Shown: positions 11,104 through 22,175 of the stretch, one piece after another
Position numbering within the stretch: position 1 is the first letter of the stretch
Layout: each line of letters opens with the position of its first letter
Assembly: GCF_910594005.1 (NCBI RefSeq)
Contig: NC_057831.1
Location: 38,522,001-38,586,000, forward strand
Length of the DNA stretch: 64,000 nt
Direction of reading: 5' to 3'
Origin: Cervus elaphus
Taxonomy: Eukaryota > Chordata > Mammalia > Artiodactyla > Cervidae
Program-made: the position numbers and the translations under genes
The notes under the pieces: model-generated
Database searches by the model: none
What the model was told of the DNA's origin: nothing
The model's input: only the letters and a program-made list of their open reading frames with translations

Positions 11104-12165
11104 ATCTGAAAGCCTTTTCTCTAGATTTAGGAAAAAAGATAAGGATGTCCACTCTTACAACCTCTATTTAACATAGTATTGGAAGTCCTAGCCACAACAA
11201 TCAGACAAGAAAAAGAAATAAAAGGCATCCAAACTGAAAGTGAAGAAATAAAACTGTCACTACTTGTTAATGATGTGATATTTTATATAGAAAACCATAG
11301 ACTCCACCTCAAAACTATTAGAACTAATAAATGAATTCAGCAAAGCTTCCAGTTACAAGATTAATATATATAGATATATTTTTTTATATGCTAATAATGA
11401 ACTATCAGAAAGAGGAAGTTAAAAAAATTCCTTTTAAAATCACATTGAAAAGAATAAAACACCTAAGAATAAACTTAACAGGGAGATAAAAGTCATATCC
11501 TTTGAAAACTATAAAACATTGGTGAAGGAAACTGAAGATGATACAAAGAACTGGAAAGGTTTGCCATGCTTTTAGATTGGAAATATCAATATTGTTAAAA
11601 TTACAATACTATCCAAAGCAATCCACAGATTTAATGTGATCCCTATAAAAATGTCTGTGATTTCCTTTAAAGATCTGGAACAAATAATCATAAAATTCAT
11701 ATGGAACCACAAAAGACCCTTGAATTACTAAAGCCGTCTTGAGAAAAAAGAACAAGACTGGAAGTATCATCCTCCCGGTCTTCAGACTGTAACGCAAAGC
11801 TGTAATAACCAAAAGAGCATGTTACTGGCATGGAAAGAGACATATAGATCAATGGAACAGGAGAGAGACCCAGAAATGAACCCACACACTTATGGTCAAT
11901 TAATGTTTGATAAAGGAGGCAAGAATATACAGTGGAGAGAAAATAACCTCTTCAGTAATTGGGGCTGGGAAAACTGGACAGCTACATGTGAAAGAATGAA
12001 ACCAGAACATTCTCTACCACAACATAAAAAATTAAACTCAAAATGGAGTAAAAGCCTAAATGTAAGTCCTGAAATCAGAAAACTCCTAGAGGAAAACATA
12101 GGCAGAACATTCTTTGAAATAAATCAGAGCAGTATTTTTTGGACTTGTTTTCTAAAACAAAAGAA
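11104..12165 (+). pseudogene. L1 ORF2 relic (reverse-transcriptase middle)
   Basis: Translations resemble the L1 ORF2 RT C-terminal half and thumb/connection region: a decayed 'gcatccaaactgaaagtgaag' block, a degenerate FADD site reading LVND at about 11261-11275 ('cttgttaatgatgtgata'), and 'aacaagactggaagtatcat' onward. A 116-codon open piece at 11819-12169 corresponds to the region just after the RT domain. Stops and frameshifts prevent function. The region ends in the A-rich minisatellite. Confidence 0.7.
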
Positions 12166-12265
12166 ATAAAAGCCTAAATGAAATAAAGAAATAAAAATAA
12201 ATAAAAGCCTAAATGAAATAAAGAAATAAAAATAAAGAAATAAAAGCCTAAATGAAATACAGAAA
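12158..12265 (+). repeat. A-rich minisatellite, units about 35-39 bp
   Basis: The phrase aaagcctaaatg recurs at about 12169, 12204 and 12243, with runs of aaataaagaaataaaaat between. A further copy (aaagcctaaatt) lies at about 12818 after the BovB insertion. In a normal L1 this phrase should occur once, so the array expanded inside the L1 before BovB landed in it. Confidence 0.8.
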
Positions 12266-12266
12266 T

Positions 12267-12781
12267 CAGTTCAGTTCAGTTCAGTCACTCAGTCGTGTCC
12301 GACTCTTTGCAACACCATGAACTGCAGCATGCCAGGCCTCCCTGTCCATCACCAACTCCTGGAGTTTACCCAGACTCATGTCCACTGAGTCAGTGATGCC
12401 ATCCAAACATCTCATCCTCTGTCATCCCCTTCTCCTCCTGACTTCAATCTTTCCCAGCATCAGGGTCTTTTCAAATGAGTCTGTTCTTTGCATCAGGTGG
12501 CCAAAGTATTGGAGTTTCGGCTTCAACATTAGTCCTTCCAATGAACACCCAGGACAGATCTCCTTTAGGATGGACTGGTTGGATCTCCTTGCAGTCCAAG
12601 GGACTCTCAAGAGTCTTCTCCAACACCACAGTTCAAAAACATCAATTCTTCTCGCTCAGCTTTCTTTATAGTACAGCTCTCACATCCATACATGACTACT
12701 GGAAAAACCATAGCCTTGAGATGGACCTTTGTTGACAGTGTAATGTCTCTGCTTTTTAATATGCTGTCTAGGTTGGTCATA
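12267..12781 (-). mobile_element. BovB LINE 3' fragment (reverse)
   Basis: Reverse BovB 3' end of about 515 bp, opening with ttcag repeats and ending at 'atgctgtctaggttggtcat'. Flanked by acagaaat at 12259-12266 and 12782-12789, which fits a target-site duplication. The insertion is inside the minisatellite of the older L1. Reading frames are partial only. Confidence 0.92.
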
Positions 12782-12782
12782 A

Positions 12783-12830
12783 CAGAAATAAAAATAAATA
12801 AAAAAATAAAGAAATAAAAGCCTAAATTGG
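12783..12830 (+). repeat. Distal part of the A-rich minisatellite
   Basis: Continuation of the array on the other side of the BovB tail (aaataaaaataaataaaaa, then aaagcctaaattggactt), after which the L1 text resumes. Confidence 0.7.
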
Positions 12831-12880
12831 ACTTAATTAAGCTTAATAGCCTTTGCACCACAAATGAAACCACTGACAAA

Positions 12881-13746
12881 GTAAATCCATGGCTGATTCA
12901 TGTCAATGTATGGCAAAAACCACTACAATATTGTAAAGTAATTAGCCTCCAACTAATAAAAATAAATGAAAAAATAAAATAAAAGTTTACAAATAACAAA
13001 TGCTGGAGAGGGTGTGGAGAAAAGGGAAACCTCTTACACTTGGTGGGAATATAAATTGGTACAGTTGCTACAGAAAACAGTAGAGAGGTTCCTCAAAAAA
13101 CTAAAAATAGAGTTGTCATTTGATCCAGTAATCCCACTCCGAGCACATACCCAGACAAAACTAGAATTTGAAAAGGTGCATGCACTCCTATGTTCATAGC
13201 AGCACTGCTTACGATAGCCAAGACATGGAAACAACCTACATGTCCATCAACAGATGAATGGATAAAGATGTGGTAGGTATATATATTTTTGTATACAATG
13301 GAATATCACTCAGTTATCAAAAAGAATGAAATAATGCCATTTGCTGCAACATGGATAGACCCCTAAAGATTATCATACTTAGGTAAACCAGAAAGGGAAA
13401 GACAAATACCATATGATATCACTTATATGTGGAACCTAAAATATGACACAAATCAACATATCTATGAAACAAAAACATACCCACCTCTATATAGAGAAGA
13501 GACTTGTGATTGCCAAGAGGAAGGCAGGTTGAGGGAAGGAAGGATTGGGAGCTTTGGATTAGAGGCAAACCATTATATGTAGGATGGATAAACAACAAGG
13601 TGCACAGGGAACTGTATCCAATATTCTTTGACAAACCACAATGGAAAAGAATAAGAATAACTGAGTCACTGTTGTACAGGAGAAATTAACACAACATTGT
13701 AAATCAACTATACTTCAATAACATTTTTTTCAAAGGAAAAAAAAAC
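12881..13746 (+). mobile_element. Younger L1 3' segment nested in older L1
   Basis: Two pieces sit here. 12886-12983 is a short ruminant-L1 3' end ('ccatggctgattcatgtcaa', 'agtaattagcctccaacta', A-rich tail). 12984-13735 is L1 ORF2 C-terminus plus 3'UTR ('aataacaaatgctggagagg' to 'caactatacttcaataaca') with a poly(A)-like tail. The set is flanked by aaccactgacaaa at 12868-12880 and 13747-13759, and the host L1 reads on without loss across it. Confidence 0.82.
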
Positions 13747-14750
13747 AACCACTGACAAAATGAAAAGACATATGAAATGGGAGAACATCTTTCAAATGAT
13801 ATCACAAACAGTAGGTTAATATAAAAATATGAATAGCTTCTATAACTCAATATCTGAAACACACAGCCCAGTCAAAAAATGTGCACAAGACTTGAATAGA
13901 CATTTTTACAAGGGAGACATACAAATGGCTAACAAGCACATGAAAATATGTTCCAAATTGCTAATTATTAGAGAAATGCAAATTAAAGCAATGAGATATC
14001 ACCACACATTTGTCATAATGGCTGTAATCAAAATGTCTACAAACAACACATGTTGATAAGGATATGGAGAAAAGTGGACCTCTGCACATTGTTGATGGGA
14101 AGGTACATTGGTGCAACTACTGTGGAAAATATGGAAGTTCCTCAAAAACTAAAAATAGAACTGCTCTAAGACCCAGTAATTCTACTACTGATAATATATC
14201 TGGAAGAAAAACTCATTTGAAAGGATACATGCTGCGCCATTTACCATAGCCAATCTATGTATCCATGAGCAGATGTATGGATAAAGAAGATTAATATATA
14301 TACAATATATACAATGGGATATTACTCAGTCATATGAAAATTAAGTTCTGCCATTTGAAACTTCATATATGGACCTCGAGAATATTATGCTTAGTGAAAT
14401 AACTAAGAGAAAGACAAATACTATATGATATCACTTATCTGTGGAATTTGAAAAATAAATGAAACTGTGTAGCAAAACAAAAGAGATTTATGGTTATAGG
14501 AAACAAACCTGTGGTTACCAACTGGAAGAAGGAAGTGGGGAGGAGCAAGTTAGGAGTATGGAATTAAGAGATACAAACTATCATGTATCAAATAGATAAG
14601 CAAAAAGGATAGAGCATGGGGAATTATAAGCATTATCTTGTAATAACTTTTAATGGAGTATAATCTGTAAAAATACTGAATGACTATGCTGTATACCTGC
14701 AACTAATATAATATTGTAAATCAACTAATACCTCTATTAAAAAAAGAGAT
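13747..14750 (+). mobile_element. L1 ORF2 C-terminus and 3'UTR (continuation of old L1)
   Basis: Resumes the older L1: 'atgaaaagacatatgaaatgg', 'caaatggctaacaagcacatg', the decayed zinc-knuckle-proximal region ('tgatgggaaggtacattgg'), then the 3'UTR ('gatatcacttatctgtgg', 'attgtaaatcaactaatacc') and an A-rich end at about 14738-14745. Confidence 0.8.
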
Positions 14751-14754
14751 AATT

Positions 14755-15074
14755 GGAAAGGTTAGCCTGGGAAGAGATGAAGTTTATATCTTCTTCTGAG
14801 ACAAGATGGGAGGAGGTAAGTGTGTAAACACAAACCACCTTAAAGTCATGAGGATTGTGTGGTTGATAAGGGCAAAGGGATGAAAACGTATTGAAGCAGG
14901 GAAACTTCAGCTTTCCTAGAAATAGTAGATGAATTCATCTGCTAAGTTTAAAAAGGTGCCATTTGGAGCCCGAGAATTGTGAAAAAAGAAACTGCAAATC
15001 TGGTAAATGTTAATGCACGATGAGGAGTAACTTGAAGTGTAAAGATGTGAGGGCTCAGTGTGACCTTGTTAAGT
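14755..15074. other. Unassigned stretch
   Basis: No recognised repeat or gene. Confidence 0.4.
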
Positions 15075-15420
15075 AAAAGCAGATCCTGTCACTCTCTTGA
15101 TTTAAATGCTACAATGAGCTCCCGTTGCTCTTTGGAATGAAGATCAAAATTCTTGACATGATGCACAGTCCCTCCATGATCTTGCCTGCCTTCCCTTGTT
15201 CCTGACTCCACGGTGTTAAATGCCCTATGTTTAGTCCCACTAACTGACCGTGTGCTTCATGCTTCAGGGCTCTGCCTGAGAGGTACTTCTCCCAGCTCTT
15301 GGCCTTGTTAATATCCACTCATCTTTTAGAACCCAGAATAAATCTGACTCTCTTAAGAAGGCTTCTTTACTTCTGCAGACTACACATTTCAATAGTACTC
15401 TTCCTTTATAATATTTCCCC
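15075..15420 (+). mobile_element. L2 LINE 3' region
   Basis: Sense L2 phrases: 'caatgagctcccgttgctctt', 'ggaatgaagatcaaaattctt', 'ctccatgatcttgcctgcc', 'ctcatcttttagaacccag' and 'tttataatatttccccctg'. Ancient, diverged. Confidence 0.75.
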
Positions 15421-15940
15421 CTGAATATGATTAAATAAATTACTGTACAAATCAGGAGAAGGCTGGTTTGAAATTAGAATGAATTTATGTGAGCTCAGCA
15501 CTGGCAGTATAATTTGTAGTGCTCAGTGCAAAATGCAAGCACCTTGTTCAAAAATTATTAAGAATTTCAAGATAGTGACAGCAGATCATTAAACCAAGCA
15601 GGAGGCCCTTCTGAGCACAGTGCCTGGTGCAACTGTAGAAGTCATCCATTCATGAAGTTGCCTTGTGAGAGATTCTCTCGCAGGTAACAGGGCCTGTGAA
15701 CTCTGAATTTATTATTCCAATGGAAGTTTGAGGGGTGCACTCTACGTGCTAGTGAGAGCAGTGTTGAAATGATGAACCCATGTAGTTAGAACCAAATGGG
15801 CTGTAAAAAGTCAGAATGAAGCTGATGGACTGGCTGAGTAGGAAGCAGCAAAATGTCACTGCAGTGAAGTTTTGGGGTGATGGATGATATAATCGAATGT
15901 TGTGCATTACTTAGTAACGCATCAAGTCAGCGTTTAATAA
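15421..15940. other. Mostly unassigned; possible ancient repeat at 15470-15680
   Basis: 'gagctcagcactggcagtata', 'gtgctcagtgcaaaatgcaag' and 'gcaggaggcccttctgagcac' look like a multi-copy mammalian repeat I have met, but I cannot name the family with confidence. Confidence 0.3.
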
Positions 15941-16100
15941 TTTGTTGTTGTTTAGCTGCTAAGTCAAGCCAGAGTCTTTTGCGATCCCATGGCTCACCAG
16001 GCTCCTCTGATCATGGGATTTCTCGGGCAAGAATACTGGATTGGGTTGCCATTTTCTTCTGCGGGGGCAGATTCTTTACCACTGAGCCACCAGGATTGCC
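15941..16100 (-). mobile_element. Bov-tA SINE (reverse, shortened)
   Basis: Reverse SINE with a tgttgttgttt start, 'ttgcgatcccatggctcacc', 'caagaatactggattgggtt' and the head 'ccaccaggattgccc'. About 60 bp of the tRNA portion is missing. Flanked by tttaata-type repeats. Confidence 0.88.
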
Positions 16101-16204
16101 CATTTAATATTTTAGCCCTTATTTTATGTTTAGGGGAGAAGGAATTGAATTTTTCAGTCTCTCCAAAAAAAAGACATTGAGAAGTGTTAGAGAGAGGAAG
16201 ATTT

Positions 16205-16345
16205 GGAGTCTGAGTGATTTAAAGAGCAGGTTTTAGAGCCTGTTTAATGCTCAAGTTACCAGTTATAAGCTCTGTGACCTTGAGGGTTACAGCTTCTCAA
16301 TGCTTTAATTTGGGGAAGGGGGATATAAATTGGAATAATGTTAAT
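16205..16345 (+). mobile_element. MIR SINE
   Basis: 'agatttggagtctgagtgatt', 'accagttataagctctgtgacctt' and 'tctcaatgctttaatttggg' follow the sense MIR consensus. Confidence 0.65.
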
Positions 16346-16400
16346 GTATCCTGTGATTGTTTAAGGAACAAATGAGTGAATTAAAATGCCTGATTCATAA

Positions 16401-16621
16401 TGTGTACTAAGTTGCTTCAGTTGTGTCTGACTCTTTGCGACCCTATGGACCATAGCCCACCAGGATCCTCTGTCCTTGGGATGCTCCAGGCAAGAATACT
16501 GGAGTGACTTTCCATGCCCTTCTCCTGAGGATCTTGCTGATCCAGGGACTGAACCCATGTCTCTTACATTTCCTGCATTGGCAGGTGGGTTCTTTATCTG
16601 CTGACCGACTGGGGAAGCCCC
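16401..16621 (-). mobile_element. Bov-tA SINE (reverse)
   Basis: Complete reverse copy from 'tactaagttgcttcagttgt' through 'ggcaagaatactggagtga' and a degraded B box to the head 'gactggggaagcccc'. Confidence 0.93.
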
Positions 16622-17224
16622 TGGTTTGTAGTAAGTCCTTATTATGCTTTCACACTAGTGAACTCTTAGTTTCCTCTTCAACGCTGTTTTCTTTCGGTGA
16701 GGTATTTGAATTCAGTCACTGTACTGTCATATAATATAAACAGCTCAACTTCATTATTTGCCTTAGAAGAGGCCAATAATGAAGAATTCTTTACAATTAA
16801 TGCGAAGAATTTACTAGGATGCTTTGTGAAATTTGTAATGGGATTCATTTAAGCAAAAGGAACATAATATACAAGATAACTCATCTTCATTATAGTACAT
16901 AGGTGTCAAGCACATATCTAGAACATATTAGCATATTCATGTATAACATATTTCAGCAAAGTTCAGCATTTTATGTTTGTATCTTTACAGTCAGAGGGCC
17001 TTCTTTTGGCAACCTTAAGATGGCGAGGAACTGTTAGAAATTGTGGATTTAATGAACTATGGTTCTGTCTTCTGTTTTGTTAATTCCTTTGAAATTGTCA
17101 GTATCTATTGTTACTGAGCATATAGTATTTTTTAATTGTTAGGATGCCATTTTATTTTAGGTTGATTTGCTCTGGAAAATATTCTGATAAATTCCTGAGT
17201 CATTGTCCTAGGTATCTTCATGGT
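16622..17224. other. Unassigned AT-rich stretch
   Basis: No repeat or gene recognised. Confidence 0.4.
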
Positions 17225-17469
17225 ATGTAGGACCATCAACAAGGTCTCCTGTGGGCAAACCCTATAACCACCAATTGCTTCTCGATCTGCATCTCCAGCC
17301 TACCACTCTCTTGTGAGTTCCAAGTATGAATGTACAGTTATCCGCTTAACGTTTCACCAGGACATCCCTGACTACCTCAAAGTTTACTTTCCTCACGTCA
17401 CATTTATTATCTTTTCTGAAAACCCAACTTTTCTTAACTAATTTGTAGAACCACTCTGTTTATAATTTC

Positions 17470-17990
17470 TGAATGCAAACTCATCTTTTTATTCCTTCTG
17501 CCATTGGCCTAGTTCAGATCCTCATCATGTTTGTCTTTGGTCACTGGATAGGCTGTCAACTACCTCTTACTCTTCAGTCTTTTGTTATCTTGAATCTACG
17601 CTGTGTGTGTGTGTGTGTGTGTATGCGCTCAGTTGTGTCTGACTCTTTGTGACCCCGTGGACTGTAGCCCACCAGGCTCCTCTGTCCATGGAATTTTCCA
17701 GGCAAGAATACTGGAGTAGATTGCCATTTCCTACTTCAGGGAACCTTCCTGACCCATGGATCGTACCTATGTCTCTGCATCTCCAACATTGGCAAGCAGT
17801 TTCTTTACCACTGCACTGCCTGGGAAGCCCTACTCTGCTTGACTACTGTACTCTACTTATTAATCAGAGCAATTTTTCTAAATGACATTTTTTTCCTGAT
17901 CATGCTTTCAGATATTTCTTTGTTCAATAGGTAAATTCCAAATGGTTTAACTGAAATATGAACACTTGGACAGTCTATACCTAACCCTTC
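17470..17990 (+). mobile_element. L2 LINE relic split by a SINE
   Basis: 'ggcctagttcagatcctcatc' before the SINE and 'aatcagagcaatttttctaaa', 'cctgatcatgctttcag', 'aggtaaattccaaatggttt' after it match successive parts of sense L2. The Bov-tA at 17600-17830 interrupts it. The left limit may reach about 17225. Confidence 0.55.
17600..17830 (-). mobile_element. Bov-tA SINE (reverse) with TG microsatellite tail
   Basis: Reverse copy; its tail has become a (TG)n tract of about 21 bp at 17602-17622, then 'gcgctcagttgtgtctgactc' and the body down to 'ctgcctgggaagccc'. Microsatellites arising from the tail are common in this SINE class. Confidence 0.93.
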
Positions 17991-18010
17991 TCTCTGCCCA
18001 CATCTTTTGC

Positions 18011-18214
18011 CATTTCACTGAGCTTAAATGGTTATAGCAGTTATCACCAGAGCACATCAAAAGGCGCCTTACACCAGTAGAGAGCCTCCTTAGAGGACAT
18101 GACATCTGTGTTGAGCTAGCCATGTAAACACCAGAGAATCCCTGTAATGAGATATATACTACAGGTTATAATTACTTGTTTATATGGGCAAATAGCTTCC
18201 ATACTAAGAAGCCT
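18011..18214. other. Unassigned stretch
   Basis: Nothing recognised. Confidence 0.35.
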
Positions 18215-18647
18215 CAATTACTTTCCAGCTTTATTGAGGTACAATTGGTACACAAAAAATTGCACATAATTAATGAATACAATTTGGTGAGTTTGAACAT
18301 AATATACGCTTGCGTTACCATCACCATAATCAAGGTAATAAATATATCCATTACCTTCAGAAGTTTCCTTGTGTCTCTTTTTTTGTAACAAGACTACTTA
18401 ACATGAGATCTACCCTCTTAACAGATTTTGAAGTGTGCAATACCTTGTTGTTAACTATACGCACAATATTAAACAGCAGATCTCTGGAACTTATATAGCT
18501 GTACCTTTATACCCATTGACAACAGCTCTTCATATCCTACTCTCCCATCCCCTGGTAACTACCTTTCTATTGTCTGTTTCTGTGTGTGTGACTTGTATTT
18601 TAGGTAAGAAGAATAATCTAGATTTGTCCTTCTATGACTGACTTGTG
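18215..18647 (-). mobile_element. Old L1 3'UTR segment (reverse half of an inverted pair)
   Basis: Plus-strand 'agctttattgaggtacaatt', 'accatcaccataatcaaggt', 'catcccctggtaactacctt' and 'ttgtccttctatgactgactt' are the reverse complement of an L1M-type 3'UTR. It runs up to the junction at about 18647-18648, where orientation flips. Confidence 0.75.
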
Positions 18648-18985
18648 AAGAAATTGGAACTCTTGTACACTGTTGGTGGGAATGTAAAATGGTGCAGCCA
18701 TTATGGAAAATGTCTGGGAGGCAGTCCTCAGAAAACTAAAAATTAAACTACCATGTAATCCATCAATCCCATTTCTGAGTATCTATCCAAAAGAATTGAA
18801 ATTAAGATCTTGAAGAGATAACTTCACTCCCATGTTCATTGCAGCATTATTCACAATAGTCAATTTATGAAAACAGTCCAAATATCCATTGACAGATGAA
18901 TGAATAAAGAAAATATGGCATATACATATAAAAAGAAAGAAATGTTGCTATTCATGATAACATGGATGGATCTGGAAGAAAACTT
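18648..18985 (+). mobile_element. Old L1 ORF2 end / 3'UTR segment (inverted half)
   Basis: 'ttggaactcttgtacactgttgg', 'aatggtgcagccattatgg', 'catgttcattgcagcattatt' and 'acatggatggatctggaag' are sense L1 text that lies just upstream of the part found reversed at 18215-18647. Together the two halves make one L1 3' end with an inversion. Confidence 0.75.
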
Positions 18986-19144
18986 TACTTTTTGATATTT
19001 CCCAAGTTTCCTTAAAATTCATTTTAGTTGCATTTTCTCTCTGGCTGTCAGACTGTTCCAATTTTATCTGCCTTGAGGATTCTCTCTAGTCTAGTGGGAC
19101 TCTCTTTGTGGGTACAGATATTTAGTGTTAGAGCCCAATTTATG

Positions 19145-19790
19145 TTATCTATTCATTCAATTTATAATTGCTGAGTATTAAAACATGACAGGTACTGTAC
19201 TGCTTGCTGAGAGTATAATGGAAAATAAAACTGCCATCCTCCCTGCCTTAAGGGAACTTATATTCTTTGTGGAGAGAATATTAGGAGCCCAGGATAAAGA
19301 ATGGTAGGCGATGATGAGCAAACCTCATATGGTGGACACAAGAGGCTTCTCTAAAGAGGTGCCAATGAAACTGAGATCTGAAGAATGAGAATGGTGTGTG
19401 AGGAAGAGTATTCCAACTGGAGGGATTTATATATATGTGTATGTATATATATTTATAGTTTGTGAGGGAAAGAGTATGGTGTGTTTGATGCAGCATGGAA
19501 GAAACCAGTATGACTGGAGTATAGTGTGAAATAGAGGTTTTGGGGAAAAAATCCAAATCTGTAGGCTATGGCATGCTAAGGAATTTCATCTTTGTTCTCA
19601 GAGAAATTGAAGCCAGCAAGAATTTTTAAGTAGGCCTGATGGGGAGAGGGCCATTAAATGGGGAAATGTTGGTGGAATGATCGTCACTTTTAGAAGCTCT
19701 TTCTGGCTACTGCATTCAAAATCAATGAATGGAAGACAAGGGTGGTAACAAGAAGCTTGTTGTCATTGTCTAGCTAGAGTTTATAGTGGA
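19145..19790 (-). mobile_element. L2 LINE relic (reverse)
   Basis: Reverse L2 order: 'tgacaggtactgtactgctt', 'actgccatcctccctgcctt', 'gaggtgccaatgaaactgagatctgaagaatgagaa', 'gagtattccaactggagg', then 'ttctttctggctactgcatt'-type text near 19690. A (TA/TG)n patch sits at 19428-19455. Confidence 0.65.
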
Positions 19791-21730
19791 CTGGCTGTTT
19801 CAGTAATTAATGAAACACTGAGCATCTACTTTGTCCCAGCCTTTTGCTAGGGGTTGACATATGATAGGATACCATCACTACACATAAACAGTAAATCCTT
19901 TGCTAGAGAAGAAAGATTCAAAAACATTTCTTATAGGATTCACACATGCTATATGAGCAGTATGAAAAATAAGCTGAGGCAACTAAGAGAAGGGAACGAT
20001 CATCCCTGCTGTAGCTGCAACCCGTGGACTTCACAGAGGAGACAGCGGTAGCTGGGTCATGGTCGCCAGGGTTTATACAAGTTCACAGGTGGCAGAGAAT
20101 ATGAAGAACATTCCCTGCTGCTGTCCTTTATGGTAGGTGGTGGGAACTAAGGGCAAGTTCTTAGATCTTGGTTCTGAAGACCTAGAAGCAGGGAGTATGC
20201 CAAATGCAGCCAGTTGTATGCCTTTGATAGCCTAGTTCTTATCCGCTTCAAGAGTAGTAATTTTTGCCTGCCTTTTGATCTTTTCCGTTTTCCTTGCTTG
20301 ACATAGTCGTTGGCAAAGAGACTACTGCTAATGAAGTGGAGCTGACTTCATAACCCCTGATGATTCGGTGTGCTATTTTATGGCTGAAGTTTCCACTTTG
20401 ATTGGATGAGACCCAAAACAAAGAGTCGACTACTTCTGGTGATTAAAAGCTCCCTTGACGATTTTTTAAAGGGATTGTTCAAAGCTTTTAGTGCCACTGA
20501 GTAGGGAATTACACTCTGCTTCCCTAAAACTCCTCCAGCAATTGCATATGGACACGGCAGACTTTCTTTCCTGCTGTCCAACACTGCAGAGAATTTCCTT
20601 TTAAGGGTAGCAGCCTTTTTAGTAGAACATTAAGTGATCCCTGTATATATAATTTATAAAGCACTCAGAGCTTTTTGTTATGAAAGCACACTGAAAATGT
20701 AAAATTATTATTACTTATATTGTTATTAGCTTATTTTCCCCTGCCCTCATGAGACATTTGTTTCTGAGCTAAGGATTCGGAGCAGGACTACTGATCATAA
20801 ATATAAGAAGGAATAGATTGGACAACCATGAAAATTAGGAATGAATAGCCAGAAAAGATAAGGATGAGTAGGATATAATATTTGTTTGTTCTTGAATGAT
20901 ATTTTTTGATAAATGTTGTATGAACATTTTTTTCTCAGGTTTTTATACTGAAAGAATCCTATAAATAGTGAGTTGTTCACACATACACAGGCATACACAC
21001 AAGGCACATGCATTCAGTACCTAAACCTAGAAATTATTTGAAATATCTATTTCACTTCTGCCTCCATGCCTCTGACAAATAAACAATTGAATTACATAAC
21101 TGGAATTGTAATGCTTTTAATTAAGATATAGTAAAGAAACTATGAACTTTTGTCTCTTTGCCTTCAATCAAAGAACTTGTCCTAGATATTGGTAACTTGT
21201 TCAGCTTTAGAAATATCATATGCCCAGGGCATAGGATTGATAATGCAAACATAATACAAAGTTTGATTAATGTTCCAATTCCTTTAGGATAAAAAAAATA
21301 TCTTGCTTTAAATCAGTCTTTTTTCAATTTTTGTCAGATTAATTAAAACATTTGAAGGTCATTTATATATGTATTTTGCAAATTTATATTAGGATTAAAC
21401 CTGATTGTATACAACAGGAAAATAAATAACAGGGACTCAAGTAAGAAAGTTTATTTTTCAGTTAAAGTAGGGTTGGATGTAGGTAGGGCTACAATCCTTC
21501 CTGGTTGTCAGGGCTCCCTATTTACTAGGGACCCAGATTACTTACATCTTGTTGCTCTGCTGTCTATAACAGGTTGCCTCTAGTTCCAAAATGGACATCA
21601 AAGTCCATTTCAGCCAATATATTAGCAATCCTGTTTATATTTCACTGGCCAGAAATTAGTCAAATAATGGGTAGCCTGCTGAAAGGGATACTGGGCAATA
21701 CAATTTTTGCAACAAAGTACCCAGCTACAT
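19791..21730. other. Mostly single-copy non-coding DNA
   Basis: About 1.9 kb with no repeat I can name. The part from about 19990 to 20600 is less AT-rich and has more CpG than its surroundings (for example tcatggtcgccaggg, agagtcgactac), but there is no splice-flanked open frame. Confidence 0.4.
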
Positions 21731-21850
21731 GGAGAAGGAAATGGCAACCCACTCCAGTACTTCTGCCTGGAAAATTCCATGGACTGAGGAGCCTGGTAGG
21801 CTACAGTCCACGGGGTTGCAAAGAGTCAGACATGACTGAGCAACTTACTT
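21731..21850 (+). mobile_element. Bov-A2-type SINE unit
   Basis: Starts at 'ggagaaggaaatggcaaccc' with no tRNA head, then 'cactccagtacttctgcctgg', 'gaggagcctggtaggctacag' and tail 'gtcagacatgactgagcaa'. The lack of the tRNA part fits a Bov-A monomer. Confidence 0.9.
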
Positions 21851-22034
21851 ACCTCGCTACAAACTTACATTCTTAAATCTGAGGGGTGTAGGGAGAATGG
21901 ATATCAGAAGCCACTTTGTAATTTCTACCATTGTACTTACATCAGCTTGCTGTGAATCATTTTTTTCCCCTGAAGATGGAGAATTTTACTTGGTTTAGAT
22001 TTGGTTGATTTTATTGGGTGTAATGGATGTGGTG

Positions 22035-22175
22035 TGGTACAGTGGAATGAGTCTTGGAGTCCTAGATTCTAATTCTAGCCTAATATGACATTTAGTTTCA
22101 GTATCTCACATTAAATAAGGAGGTTTGTATTGTAGGCCCTCCAGGAATTCTTTCAAGTTTTACTCCCTTATCTAG
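22035..22175 (+). mobile_element. MIR-family SINE relic
   Basis: 'gtggaatgagtcttggagtcctagattctaattctagcc', 'tcagtatctcaca', and 'ccctccaggaattctttcaag' follow the MIR3/MIRc layout. Confidence 0.5.

Larger units (their letters stand above)
8955..14750 (+). mobile_element. Old L1 LINE with nested insertions
   Basis: A decayed L1 on the plus strand. A moderately GC-rich leader (about 8955-9900) resembles an L1M-type 5'UTR. ORF1 relics follow (about 9950-10790), then a rearranged linker, ORF2 reverse-transcriptase relics (about 11104-12165), ORF2 C-terminal sequence and 3'UTR (13745-14745), and an A-rich end. The endonuclease half of ORF2 appears deleted between about 10790 and 11104. It is interrupted by a minisatellite (12158-12265 and 12783-12830), a BovB tail (12267-12781) and a younger L1 3' segment (12881-13746) flanked by a 13-bp duplication. 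No frame is intact. Confidence 0.8.

Noticed and set aside
17602..17622. (TG)n tract as a stand-alone Z-DNA element.
   Set aside because: It is the tail of a Bov-tA SINE; no separate function is supported.
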